Shown here piece after piece: positions 19,510 through 27,715 of a stretch of 64,000 nt of DNA; within the stretch, counting starts at the first letter, position 1, and each line of letters begins with the position of its first letter. The notes beneath the pieces are model-generated. The model was given only the letters and a program-made list of their open reading frames with translations. It did not search any database and was not told the DNA's origin. The position numbers were made by a program, and so were the translations under genes. The stretch comes from Alsobacter metallidurans (GTDB taxonomy: Bacteria; Pseudomonadota; Alphaproteobacteria; Rhizobiales; Beijerinckiaceae), in assembly GCF_014636935.1 (NCBI RefSeq), contig NZ_BMES01000002.1, positions 620,001-684,000 on the forward strand, written 5' to 3'.

Positions 19510-20231
19510 CCTGGTCCATCGTCGCCCGCGATCCCCGAACCGACGCCCTTGCGGTCGCGGTGACGACTTGCGCATTCGCCGTCGGCGCGCGCGTGCCCTA
19601 TGGCTGCGGAAGCGTCGGCGCCATCGCCACCCAGTCGGTCGTGAACCCGTTCTATGGCGTGGATGGCCTGCGCTACCTGCAGGAAGGACGCTCGGCCGAG
19701 GACGTCCTGGCGATCCTGGTCGCAGCCGATCCGGGCGCGGCCTTGCGCCAGGCGCACATCATCGACCGCGCCGGCCGCATTGCGGTCCACACAGGCGAGG
19801 GCTGCGTCGGTTGGGCCGGCTCGGTCGCCGGTCCGAACGTGTCTGTGGCCGGCAACATGCTGGCCGGACCGGCCGTGGTCGAAGACACGCTCGCGGCCTA
19901 TTTCGCGCATGAGGCCCCCGACTTCGACGACCGCCTCATCGCCGCGCTGGAAGCCGGGCAAAAAGCCGGCGGCGACAAGCGCGGCAAGCAGTCCGCCGCC
20001 CTTCGCATCTGGACCACAGAGCCTTATCCGGCGATCGACATCCGGGTCGACGACCACGTCGAGCCGCTGTTGGAGTTGCGCAGGCTCTGGCGCAAGGCGC
20101 ACCAGCGATACATTCCGTTCCAAGCCCTCGCTGCTACGCGCACCCGGCCCGGCGGGGAGCTCGATCCCGGGCGTCTCGACGCGTCTTGCGCGGCCTATAC
20201 GGATGACTGGAATCGTCGCCACCCGGAATAA
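19506..20231 (+). CDS. DUF1028 family protein (Ntn-hydrolase-like), second of a tandem pair
   Basis: The 241-residue protein is a clear paralogue of the preceding gene along its full length: [53 protein letters not shown] and [20 protein letters not shown] all align. Thr2 is again the candidate nucleophile. The two differ most in the C-terminal 30 residues and in the segment just before VSVAGN. Coupled by a 4-base overlap to the first copy. The pair may form a heteromer or have split substrate preference; neither can be decided here. Confidence 0.9.
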   Translation: MTWSIVARDPRTDALAVAVTTCAFAVGARVPYGCGSVGAIATQSVVNPFYGVDGLRYLQEGRSAEDVLAILVAADPGAALRQAHIIDRAGRIAVHTGEGCVGWAGSVAGPNVSVAGNMLAGPAVVEDTLAAYFAHEAPDFDDRLIAALEAGQKAGGDKRGKQSAALRIWTTEPYPAIDIRVDDHVEPLLELRRLWRKAHQRYIPFQALAATRTRPGGELDPGRLDASCAAYTDDWNRRHPE

Positions 20232-20323
20232 CCGGCGTCGCTGCGCTTTCGTGCCGCACGGTCGGGCGCAACGAACCCGCGATCTCGCGATTGCATGGAG
20301 CACAGCCCGATCGAGGTCCGCTC

Positions 20324-21682
20324 ATGCTCAAGAACACCCTCTCCGCCCCGCGCGCCCGCCTTCTGGTCAGTGCCGCCGCGCTCTCGCTGCCGCTTTCCCT
20401 CGCCGCCTGTGGCGACAGCTCCAAGATTCCGGCCGAGCAGCAGTTCGGCGCGAATCCGACCCTGCCCGCCCCCAATGCGTCGTTGATCCCCACCATCCAG
20501 GTCGCGGACGCGAAGGGCTGGCCTGAAGGCGGAAAGCCCACGCCTGCCGCCGGGATGGCCGTGCAGGCCTACGCCACCGGCCTGCAGCACCCGCGCACCG
20601 TCCGCATGCTGCCCAACGGCGACGCCATCGTGGCCGAGAGCGATGCGCCGCCGAAGCCGGATGACGGCAAGGGCGTGAAAGGCTTTTTCATGCACCTGTT
20701 CATGAAGAAAGCTGGCTCCAACAACCCGAGCGCTAACCGCATCACGCTCCTTCGCGACAAGGACGGCGACGGCGTCGCGGAGACCCGTTCCGTGCTGCTG
20801 TCGGGCCTGAATTCGCCTTTTGGCATGGTGCTGTCGGGCGACACGCTCTATGTCGCGAATACCGATGCCGTATGGGCCTACCCCTATAAGGAAGGCGACA
20901 CGACGATCTCGGCCCAAGGTCGCAAGGTGGCGGACCTGCCGGCCGGCACCATCAACCATCACTGGACCAAGGACATCACCGCGAGCCCGGACGGGTCGAA
21001 GCTTTACGTGACGGTAGGCTCCAACAGCAACGTGGCCGAGAACGGCCTCGACGCCGAGAAGGATCGCGCCGCCGTGTTGGAAATCGACCCCGCGAGCGGC
21101 AAGAGCCGCGTCTTCGCGTCCGGCCTGCGCAATCCGAACGGCATCACGTATAATCCCGTCACGAAGGAGCTCTGGGTCGCCGTCAACGAGCGCGACGAGA
21201 TCGGCTCCGACCTCGTTCCCGACTACATGACCTCTATCCGCGACGGCGAGTTTTTCGGCTGGCCCTTCAGCTATTACGGCAACCACGTCGACACGCGCGT
21301 GAAGGAGCAGCGGCCGGACCTCGTCGCGAAGGCGAAGATGCCGGACTACGCGCTCGGCACGCACACGGCTTCGCTCGGCCTCGCCTTCAACACCGGCGAC
21401 GCCTTCCCGCCCGACTACAAGAACGGCGCCTTCGTGGGCCAGCACGGCTCGTGGAACCGCAAGCCGCCGAGCGGCTACAAGGTGATCTTCGTGCCCTTCG
21501 TGGACGGCAAGCCGTCCGGCCAGCCGCGCGACGTGCTCACCGGCTTCCTGAACGACAAGGGCGAGGCTCAGGGCCGCCCGGTCGGCGTCGCCATCGACAA
21601 GGCCGGCGCCTTGCTGGTGGCCGACGACGTCGGCGGCGCGATCTGGCGCGTGACGTCCTCCGCCAAGGTGGGGATGAACTAA
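20324..21682 (+). CDS. PQQ-dependent sugar dehydrogenase (L-sorbosone dehydrogenase family), lipoprotein
   Basis: The start at ATG 20324 has GAGGT upstream and gives 452 residues with a lipoprotein signal ending LSLAAC (Cys29), so the mature protein is membrane-anchored on the periplasmic side. The beta-propeller family blocks are present: [71 protein letters not shown] and [13 protein letters not shown]. These proteins oxidise aldoses or related aldehydes using PQQ. No PQQ biosynthesis genes are in the window. The 92-base gap after the DUF1028 pair allows cotranscription. Confidence 0.88.
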   Translation: MLKNTLSAPRARLLVSAAALSLPLSLAACGDSSKIPAEQQFGANPTLPAPNASLIPTIQVADAKGWPEGGKPTPAAGMAVQAYATGLQHPRTVRMLPNGDAIVAESDAPPKPDDGKGVKGFFMHLFMKKAGSNNPSANRITLLRDKDGDGVAETRSVLLSGLNSPFGMVLSGDTLYVANTDAVWAYPYKEGDTTISAQGRKVADLPAGTINHHWTKDITASPDGSKLYVTVGSNSNVAENGLDAEKDRAAVLEIDPASGKSRVFASGLRNPNGITYNPVTKELWVAVNERDEIGSDLVPDYMTSIRDGEFFGWPFSYYGNHVDTRVKEQRPDLVAKAKMPDYALGTHTASLGLAFNTGDAFPPDYKNGAFVGQHGSWNRKPPSGYKVIFVPFVDGKPSGQPRDVLTGFLNDKGEAQGRPVGVAIDKAGALLVADDVGGAIWRVTSSAKVGMN

Positions 21683-21881
21683 CGGCGTCGCGCAACCCGT
21701 TGTCCTCGTTCCGATCCTTGGAAGGGCCTCCGACACAGGGGGCTTCGGCCCGGTCATGAACGAGGACGGCCCGGCCCCGGAAGGCCCGATCGCTGACAAG
21801 CGCGACGGTCTCGGGCGGCAGGCATGCGTCGGCGTTCTCCGTGCTGGCGGAGGTGAGGCGATCGGTGGAGGGGCGCCGCGA

Positions 21882-21932
21882 GGCGTCGGTCCATCAAAGG
21901 TTTTACGCGTGAGTTTCGGACGGACCGACGCC
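21882..21932. repeat. Inverted repeat with 11-base perfect arms
   Basis: GGCGTCGGTCC (21882-21892) and GGACCGACGCC (21922-21932) are perfect reverse complements around a 29-base AT-richer centre containing AAAGGTTTTACGCG. It may be a stem-loop in a transcript or an isolated repeat. It follows the sugar dehydrogenase gene by 199 bases and has no T-run. Confidence 0.6.
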
Positions 21933-22040
21933 CCGCGACCGGCGATTTTGAACCTTTCCGACCCGCGCTCCTTCCTTATGGCCGCTCCTTGTGGGCAGCA
22001 ACCGCAAGGGTGTTAAGGTGGCCGCGTCCACGGCCCCACC

Positions 22041-22234
22041 GTAGTGTGGGGCGGGCGGGCTGACAGCCGGACTTTGGGTCGGCCGAGGCTGTTACCCCTC
22101 GAACCCGCCGTCCGGCCGCTCCGGAAAGGCCTCCCGGGAGGGTGGGTCCGGTATCCCCACCCGCGCAGGCGCCGCGCCTCGACCCCGCAACGGACCGCTC
22201 CGGAAGCGCCCCCTCCCGGGTCGAGAGTGGGGCG
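22041..22234 (-). ncRNA. ssrS: Structured RNA, candidate 6S RNA
   Basis: On the minus strand the 3' part contains GGGUUCGAGGGGUAACAGCC (about 22117-22098), which closely resembles the 3' conserved strand of E. coli 6S RNA (GGGUUCAAGGGUUACAGCC). The block is very rich in complementary arms: CUCGACCC/GGGUCGAG, a GGGUGGG/CCCACCC hairpin in the middle, and a GCCCCAC/GUGGGGC hairpin at the 3' end. The -35-like TTGACA lies just upstream. 6S RNA binds sigma70 RNA polymerase in stationary phase. The ygfA/zapA neighbours often seen are absent, ends are estimates, and I have not folded the full molecule, so another structured RNA is possible. Confidence 0.42.
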
Positions 22235-22263
22235 AGGATGGATCAGAATAGGAATATTGTCAA
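22235..22263 (-). promoter_or_regulatory. Candidate sigma70 promoter of the structured RNA
   Basis: Perfect TTGACA (22263-22258, minus strand) is followed at 17 bases by CATCCT (22240-22235). The spacer is markedly AT-rich for this genome (ATATTCCTATTCTGATC). Transcription would start near 22228 and run into the hairpin block. Confidence 0.5.
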
Positions 22264-22292
22264 GCGATATCCGTCCAAGCTCGATGGCGCCT

Positions 22293-22415
22293 CTCTCCCG
22301 CGCAGCGGGGGGAGATGTCGCCGAAGGCGACAGAGGGAGCGGCGGCGCGCCTCTCCGTCCGGCGTCCAGGCGTACGGCCGCCCCCTCCATGGCCCTCCCC
22401 CGCTGCGCGGGAGAG
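22293..22415. repeat. Inverted repeat with perfect 19-base arms, family B-like
   Basis: CTCTCCCGCGCAGCGGGGG (22293-22311) and its exact reverse complement (22397-22415) flank 85 bases that include a second small hairpin GTCGCCGAAGGCGAC. It lies between the candidate 6S promoter and the stop of the IorB-like gene and could terminate or stabilise that transcript. The CTCTCCC core links it to copies at 12157-12297 and 37853-37957. Confidence 0.8.
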
Positions 22416-22454
22416 GGGACGACCACGGGCTTGCAACAGCGGCGAGGGGCTGCG

Positions 22455-24632
22455 TCAAACCCGGCGCAGATCCTCCGTCTTGATCGGCATGTTGCGCAGG
22501 CGCTTGCCGGTCGCGGCCGCGATGGCGTTCAGAACCGCTGGGGCGGCGACGAAGATGGTGGGCTCGCCCACCCCGCCCCAGAAGCCGCCGGACGGCATGA
22601 TGATCGTCTCCACCCGCGGCATCTCGGCCATGCGGATCACCGGATAGGTGTCGAAGTTCTCCTGCTCCACCTTGCCGTCCAGGATGGTGATCTCGCCATG
22701 CAGGGCGGCGCTGAGGCCATATGCGAAAGAGCCCTCGATCTGCGCCGCGACCTGTTGCGGGTTCACCACATGGCCCGGGTCGGTCGCCGCCACGATGCGC
22801 AGCACCTTAACGGAGCCATCCGCCTCGACGCGCACCTCTGCGCAGGCCGCCACGTAGCTGCCATAGCCCATGTGCTGCGACAGGCCGCGGTGAACGCCTG
22901 CAGGCGCGGGCGTCCCCCAGCCGGCTTTCTCGGCCACGGCGTTCAGCACCGCGAGGTGCTTGGGGCTCTTGCCCAGCATGGCGCGGCGAAACTCCAGCGG
23001 ATCCTTGCCGGCCGCGCTCGCGAGCTCGTCGACAAAGCACTCCAGGTAGAGCGCATTCTGGTTGTTGTTGACGCCCCGCCAGAAGCCCGGCGGGATCGGC
23101 GGGTTGCGCATGGCGTGGTCGATCAGCAGGTTCGGCACCGCGTAGCCGAACACGCCCTCCGCCCCGCCCGAGTTGAGGCCTTGGAAAGTTGCCGGATCCT
23201 TGCCGTTCTGCAGCCCGGCCGGGTTGATGGACGCCAGGATCGATTGACCCGCCAGCCGCATATGGAGGCCGACAAGGTTGCCGGAGGCGTCCAGCGCACC
23301 CGTCATCTTCGCCATCGTGATCGGGTGGTAGCGGCCGTGGAGCATATCCTCCTCGCGCGACCAGATCAGCTTCACGGGCGTACCGGGCATTTCCCGCGCG
23401 ATCAGCACCGCCTGGCGCACGAAGTCATGGCTGGACGAGCGCCGGCCGAAGCCGCCGCCGAGATGCAGTCGGTGCACGTCGCATTTCTCGATCGGCAGTC
23501 CGGCGGCCTGCACGGCCGTGGCCAGCGCCGCCTCGGCGTTCTGCGTCGCGGTCCAGACTTCGCATTGCTCGGGGGTCCACCGCGCCGTGGCGTTCATCGG
23601 CTCCATGGTGGCGTGGTGCTGGTAGGGGAAGCTGTAGGTCGCCTCCACCACCTTGGCCGCGCCCGCGATGGCGGCCTTCACGTCGCCCGCCTGGTTGCCC
23701 ACAAAGGCCTGCTCGGCCGTGAGCCCCTCTTTCAGCGTCTCGGCTATGGCCGCGCTGGAAAGCTTGGCGTTCGGGCCTTCGTCCCAGACCACCGGCAGGG
23801 CGTCGAGCGCCGACTTGGCGCGCCACCACGTGTCGGCGATCACCGCCACGCCCGTGTCGCCGACCCGCACGACCTTGCGCACGCCCGGCATGCTCTCCAC
23901 CTTGGCGGCGTCGAAGCTCTTCAGCTTCCCGCCGAAGATCGGGCAGTCCCGGATGGCGGCGTTCAGCATGCCAGGCAACTTCATGTCGATGCTGTAGACT
24001 TGGCTGCCGTTCAGCTTGCCCGCCGTATCAAGTCGCTTCAGCGGCTGGCCGGCGATGGTCCAGTCCTTGGGATCCTTCAACGGCGGATCCTTGGGCGCCT
24101 CCAGCCGGCCCGCCGCTTCCGCAACCTTGCCGTAGGTGACGCTGCGGCCGGAGCCCACGTGGGTGATCACGCCCTTCTGCGCCCGACATTCGCCAGCGGG
24201 AACGCCCCACTCGTTGGCGGCGGCCTGCACCAGCATCATGCGCGCAGCCGCGCCGCCCTTTCGGACATAGTCCTGCGACTCGCGGATGCCGCGGCTGCCT
24301 GCGGTGGAGAAATTGCCCCAAACGCGCTTGCGGGCGAGGTTCTGCCCAGGCGTCGGGTATTCGGTGGTGACCTTGGACCAGTCCGCCTCCAGCTCCTCGG
24401 CGGCCAGCTGGGCGAGACCCGTCAACGTGCCCTGCCCCATCTCGACGCGAGCGATGCGGATCACCACCGTGTCGTCGGGCTTTACGACCACCCAGGCGTT
24501 CACCTCGGGCGGCGCGGACTGCGCGGCGGCCTCCCCGACGAGCGGCACATGAAAGCCGAGCGTCAGCCCGGCGGCGGTTGCGGCGGAGCCAGCCAGAAAG
24601 CCGCGGCGGGAAGGCTTGAAATGCACTGTCAT
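22455..24632 (-). CDS. Molybdenum hydroxylase large subunit, isoquinoline 1-oxidoreductase beta (IorB)-like, Tat-exported
   Basis: The start at ATG 24630-24632 is preceded by a near-perfect SD (AGGAGGTGA) and gives 725 residues beginning with a twin-arginine signal (SRRGFLAGSAATAAGLTLGF). The body shows the xanthine-dehydrogenase-family molybdopterin-binding layout in the IorB order, with VIRIARVEMGQGTLTGLAQL, HLGGGFGRRSSSHDFVRQAV, GFWRGVNNNQNALYLECFVD and GGFWGGVGEP near the C-terminus. With the small [2Fe-2S] subunit it oxidises N-heterocycles or aldehydes, probably in the periplasm; the substrate is not predictable. No cytochrome c subunit gene lies beside it. It starts 10 bases after the small subunit gene. 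Confidence 0.9.
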   Translation of the reverse strand: MTVHFKPSRRGFLAGSAATAAGLTLGFHVPLVGEAAAQSAPPEVNAWVVVKPDDTVVIRIARVEMGQGTLTGLAQLAAEELEADWSKVTTEYPTPGQNLARKRVWGNFSTAGSRGIRESQDYVRKGGAAARMMLVQAAANEWGVPAGECRAQKGVITHVGSGRSVTYGKVAEAAGRLEAPKDPPLKDPKDWTIAGQPLKRLDTAGKLNGSQVYSIDMKLPGMLNAAIRDCPIFGGKLKSFDAAKVESMPGVRKVVRVGDTGVAVIADTWWRAKSALDALPVVWDEGPNAKLSSAAIAETLKEGLTAEQAFVGNQAGDVKAAIAGAAKVVEATYSFPYQHHATMEPMNATARWTPEQCEVWTATQNAEAALATAVQAAGLPIEKCDVHRLHLGGGFGRRSSSHDFVRQAVLIAREMPGTPVKLIWSREEDMLHGRYHPITMAKMTGALDASGNLVGLHMRLAGQSILASINPAGLQNGKDPATFQGLNSGGAEGVFGYAVPNLLIDHAMRNPPIPPGFWRGVNNNQNALYLECFVDELASAAGKDPLEFRRAMLGKSPKHLAVLNAVAEKAGWGTPAPAGVHRGLSQHMGYGSYVAACAEVRVEADGSVKVLRIVAATDPGHVVNPQQVAAQIEGSFAYGLSAALHGEITILDGKVEQENFDTYPVIRMAEMPRVETIIMPSGGFWGGVGEPTIFVAAPAVLNAIAAATGKRLRNMPIKTEDLRRV

Positions 24633-24642
24633 GGTCACCTCC

Positions 24643-25098
24643 TCAGCCGGTGACGCCGGCGGCCTGCCGGATGGCGGCGCGCACGCGGTTGTAGGTGCCG
24701 CAGCGGCAGATGTTGGTCATCTCGGCCGCGATCTCGTCGTCGGTAGGCTTGGGGTTCGCGGCCAGCAACGCGGCGGCCGCCATCAGCTGGCCGGACTGGC
24801 AATAGCCGCATTGCGGCACGTCATGGTCGAGCCAGGCTTTCTGGAGCGCATGCGACGAATCCGGCGAGAGCCCCTCGATGGTGAGGATGTTCTGCCCCGC
24901 TTTGACCTCGCTCACCGGCAGGGAGCAGGAGCGGGTCGCGACGCCGTCGATGTGCACCGTGCAGGCCCCGCAGGCCGCGACGCCGCAGCCGTACTTGGTC
25001 CCGGTCAGGCCAACCTGCTCGCGCAGCACCCATAGCAGAGGCGTATCGGGCTCAGCGTCGACCTCGCGCACGGTCCCATTCACGGTCAGCCGCAGCAT
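24643..25098 (-). CDS. [2Fe-2S] small subunit of molybdenum hydroxylase, IorA-like
   Basis: The 151-residue protein carries two [2Fe-2S] clusters: the plant-type ferredoxin motif in [20 protein letters not shown] plus CSLPV, and the C-terminal helical domain [10 protein letters not shown] with [13 protein letters not shown]. It passes electrons from the molybdenum subunit encoded immediately downstream. ATG 25098 has GGAGG at good spacing; ATG 25104 directly abuts the SD and is less likely. It has no signal of its own and is probably exported with the large subunit through Tat by piggy-back (inference). It is divergent from the SDR gene. Confidence 0.93.
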   Translation of the reverse strand: MLRLTVNGTVREVDAEPDTPLLWVLREQVGLTGTKYGCGVAACGACTVHIDGVATRSCSLPVSEVKAGQNILTIEGLSPDSSHALQKAWLDHDVPQCGYCQSGQLMAAAALLAANPKPTDDEIAAEMTNICRCGTYNRVRAAIRQAAGVTG

Positions 25099-25315
25099 CA
25101 GCATCCTCCGTCGCCTTCACCCGCCCCTGACGGGCGGTTGAACAACATCAGACAAGACCGATCACCCAGGCGCAAGCCATCGGCTTAATCACATTGGCGC
25201 GACGGCGCAGGCCGATCGACGCAGCCCTGTCGCGCGGGCGGCCGGGGTGACGGCTGCGGCGTCGGCAGGCTAGCGTCTACCCAGCTCCACGCGATCGCAT
25301 CTCAGGAGAACATGC

Positions 25316-26101
25316 ATGCAGAACGCCACGCCCAGGGTCGCGTTGGTCACGGGCGCAGCCCGCGGCATCGGCCTCGCCATTGCGAAACGGTTCATCGCCG
25401 ATGGATGGAGCGTCGGCCTCCTCGACATCGACGCCGACACGCTGTCCCGCAGCGTTGCGACGATCGGCGAGCCCATCCGAGCCGTCGCCCTACCCTGCGA
25501 CGTATCCGTCGCCGCACAGGTCAACCAGGCGGTGGCGACGGTCAAGACGCGGTTCGGCCGGCTCGACGCGCTGGTGAACAACGCTGGCGTCGCGGTGTTC
25601 AAGCCGTTGATGGAGACCAGCGAGGCAGAATGGAACCGCGTTCTCGCGGTGAACCTCACGGGTCCATTCCTGACCGCTCAAGCCGCCGTGCCGCTCATGG
25701 CCGAAACCGGGGGGGCCATCGTCAACATCACGTCGATCTCGGGCCTGCGCGCCTCGACGCTGCGCGTCGCCTACGGCACCAGCAAGGCTGCGCTGGCGCA
25801 TCTCACCAAGCAGGAAGCCGCCGAACTCGCCGGCCTCGGCATCCGCGTCAACGCGGTCGCGCCCGGCCCCGTCGACACGGCCATGGCCAAGGAAGTGCAC
25901 AGCCCCGCGATCCGGGCCGACTACCACGACGCCATTCCGCTCAACCGCTACGGCCTGGAGGAGGAGATCGCCGAGGCGGTGTTCTACCTGTGCGGAAACA
26001 AGGCGTCGTACATCACCGGCCAAACCCTCGCGGTCGACGGCGGCTTCGACGCAGTCGGCATCGGCCTGCCCACGCTGCGGGGACAGGGGAGGAATGGGTA
26101 A
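25316..26101 (+). CDS. Short-chain dehydrogenase/reductase
   Basis: The 261-residue NAD(P)-dependent SDR has TGAARGIGLAIAKRF for cofactor binding, NNAGVAVF, and the catalytic triad in SISGLRAS...YGTSKAAL (Ser, Tyr, Lys). The acidic residue after the second strand (LLDIDADTL) suggests NAD preference. The ending GQTLAVDGGFDAVG is typical of classical SDRs. ATG 25316 is preceded by AGGAG. It is transcribed away from the IorAB-like genes and may share a regulator with them, but no substrate is evident. Confidence 0.88.
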   Translation: MQNATPRVALVTGAARGIGLAIAKRFIADGWSVGLLDIDADTLSRSVATIGEPIRAVALPCDVSVAAQVNQAVATVKTRFGRLDALVNNAGVAVFKPLMETSEAEWNRVLAVNLTGPFLTAQAAVPLMAETGGAIVNITSISGLRASTLRVAYGTSKAALAHLTKQEAAELAGLGIRVNAVAPGPVDTAMAKEVHSPAIRADYHDAIPLNRYGLEEEIAEAVFYLCGNKASYITGQTLAVDGGFDAVGIGLPTLRGQGRNG

Positions 26102-26153
26102 AGGGGGCAGACTTTCCGAAAGCGGCAGTCGTCACATTCGCTAAACATACTCT

Positions 26154-26252
26154 CGTCATTGCGAACGCAGCGAAGCCATCCAGCCATAACAGTGAGCCGC
26201 TAGACTGGATGGCTTCGGCTTTGGCTCGCAAGAACAGCGAGGCCTTTTGCTG
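26154..26252. repeat. Dispersed imperfect palindrome, family A copy 3
   Basis: Arms CGTCATTGCGAACGCAGCGA...CATCCAG and CTGGATGGCTTCGGCTTTGG...CTCGCAAGAA. It shares GCCGCTAGACTGGAT with copy 2 at 18612-18698. It lies between the SDR gene and the convergent DUF3072 gene. Confidence 0.8.
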
Positions 26253-26266
26253 TTGGCGAACGACGC

Positions 26267-26554
26267 CTAAAGCCCCGCCTTCTCCTTCAGCGCATCGATG
26301 CGCTTGGACGCCTCCGCCTTGTCAAGCTTCGGGTCGAAGGCTTCCGGTTCATGCGCCTCCTCGGAGAGCGTCTTGAGATAGGAAGCTTGCGCACCGGTCA
26401 TAGGCTCGCCCCCAGAGACCCAGTCGTCCGGGTCCTTGATCTGGTTGGAGTTCGGCGGCGCGTTCTCGCTCGGCATCTTCGGGTTCTCGCCCGTAAACGG
26501 AGCGTCCTGGGGATTTCGGCTATGCGTATCGCGCGCGGACGGGTTGGATGACAT
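26267..26554 (-). CDS. DUF3072 domain protein
   Basis: ATG 26552-26554 with GAGG at 5-base spacing gives 95 residues; the further upstream open codons are not family-like. The N-terminal half is polar and disordered-looking (Pro/Asn/Ser). The C-terminal half is the DUF3072 core: DDWVSGGEPMTGAQASYLKT, LSEEAHEPEAFDPKL, ASKRIDALKEKAGL. The family is small, cytoplasmic and uncharacterised. It is a monocistronic gene between a repeat and the SIS-domain operon, in the same direction as the latter. Confidence 0.8.
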   Translation of the reverse strand: MSSNPSARDTHSRNPQDAPFTGENPKMPSENAPPNSNQIKDPDDWVSGGEPMTGAQASYLKTLSEEAHEPEAFDPKLDKAEASKRIDALKEKAGL

Positions 26555-26686
26555 GAGCGCCTCGTTCCTTTTTTGTTCGCAAAAGAAACGTCGGCGGGGA
26601 GCGGAAGTTCCGGACATAGGCGCATACTGAGGCCGCCAGAGATTTGCTGGCTTATAGCGCCGTCGTAACCGGCCAAGCTGCGCCGA

Positions 26687-27715
26687 TCACAAGGTCTGCG
26701 TCACCTTACGCAGGTGCGGCGGGTTGTCGGGATCCAGGCCGCGAGCCACCGCCAGAGCCGCGATCCCGCCGTAGAAGGCCCGGGCCTGAATCAAGGGCGC
26801 GAGCGCTGCAGGCGCCGCCGGCGGCAGCGGCAATGGCCGGCCGGGGCAGCCGGACGCGAATCCCGCATACCGCACCTCCGCCCCGAGCGACACAAGCGTT
26901 TCCGCGATCGCGCAGGTGCTGGCCGAGCCCTCGTCCGCCGGGTCCAGCACCAGCGCCGGAAAACCCGGGCCGGCGAGCGCCATGGGGCCATGCTTCACCT
27001 CGGCGGCGCTGAACGCCTCGGCGTGGATGCGGCAGGTTTCCTTGAACTTCAGCGCCATTTCCTGCGCAACGCCCAGGCCGAGCCCGCGACCGATCACGAA
27101 AAGGTTCGCGGCGTCCCGCAAAGACAGGAGCTCCGGCCCCCAGTCGCACCCTCCGGCCTCGTCCAGCAGCGCCGGGCCGCGGCGCACCGCGTCAAGCAGC
27201 TCGGCGTCGTCGCTCCAGGCCGCCGCGAGATGCAAGAGAGCGAAGCAGGTGCCCAGAAAGCTTTTGGTGGCTGCGACGCTGCGCTCCGGTCCGGCATGCA
27301 GCGGCAGCACCACGTCGGCGAGCGCGGCCAGGGGCGACGCCTCGTCGTTCACAATCGCGACCACGAGCGCCCTGCCTCGCTTGGCCGCCTCCGTCAACCG
27401 CAGCGCGTCGGGGCTGCGGCCCGACTGCGACGCCGCGATAAACAGCGAGCCGGACAGATCCGGCTCGCTCCCATACACGGAAGCAAGGCTCGGTCCCAGC
27501 GAGGCCACCGGCAGCCCGAGCCAGCGCTCGATCAGATACTTGCCGTAAAGCGTTGCGTGGTCGGACGAACCGCGCGCGCAGGTGGACACGAAGCGCGGCC
27601 GCTCGGCTCGCAGACGGTCAGCAAGCCGTGCGATCGTCTCGGTGTTGAGGTCAAGCTGGCGCCGCGCCACGTCGCCTGACTCGGCGGCCTCGCGGGTCAG
27701 GAGCGCTTCAGCCAT
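26687..27715 (-). CDS. SIS-domain protein (GlmS-isomerase/FrlB-like sugar-phosphate deglycase or deaminase)
   Basis: The start at ATG 27713-27715 has GGAGG at 6-base spacing, inside the 3' end of the kinase gene (8-base overlap), and yields 342 residues. Two SIS domains are visible: the first with STCARGSSDHATLYGKYL and the SQSGRSPDALRL loop that binds the sugar phosphate, the second with NLFVIGRGLGLGVAQEMALK and FSAAEVKHGPMAL. This is the layout of the GlmS isomerase half and of FrlB/AgaS-like enzymes that deaminate or deglycate amino-sugar phosphates. There is no glutaminase domain, so it should break rather than make the C-N bond (inference). Last gene of the ABC-kinase-SIS operon, 3' to a PfkB kinase. 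Confidence 0.85.
   Translation of the reverse strand: MAEALLTREAAESGDVARRQLDLNTETIARLADRLRAERPRFVSTCARGSSDHATLYGKYLIERWLGLPVASLGPSLASVYGSEPDLSGSLFIAASQSGRSPDALRLTEAAKRGRALVVAIVNDEASPLAALADVVLPLHAGPERSVAATKSFLGTCFALLHLAAAWSDDAELLDAVRRGPALLDEAGGCDWGPELLSLRDAANLFVIGRGLGLGVAQEMALKFKETCRIHAEAFSAAEVKHGPMALAGPGFPALVLDPADEGSASTCAIAETLVSLGAEVRYAGFASGCPGRPLPLPPAAPAALAPLIQARAFYGGIAALAVARGLDPDNPPHLRKVTQTL

Larger units (their letters stand above)
21683..22454. other. Gene-poor, strongly structured interval
   Basis: This 772-base gap holds, in order: a long stem-loop (21882-21932), a hairpin-rich block that may encode 6S RNA on the minus strand with a TTGACA promoter (about 22041-22263), and a family B palindrome with perfect 19-base arms (22293-22415). 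Open frames that cross it (21756-22016 plus, 22013-22426 minus) have no family-like sequence and run through the hairpins. Confidence 0.6.

Noticed and set aside
21756-22016. 86-codon plus-strand frame in the gene-poor gap
   Set aside because: Contains the perfect stem-loop 21882-21932, no SD, no domain-like sequence.
22098-22117. GGGTTCGA word suggestive of a tRNA T-arm on the minus strand
   Set aside because: No acceptor, D or anticodon arms could be placed around it; fits the 6S-like strand better.
22044-24653. 869-codon plus-strand open frame opposite the IorB-like gene
   Set aside because: Shadow of a certain molybdoenzyme gene; also runs through the hairpin repeats.
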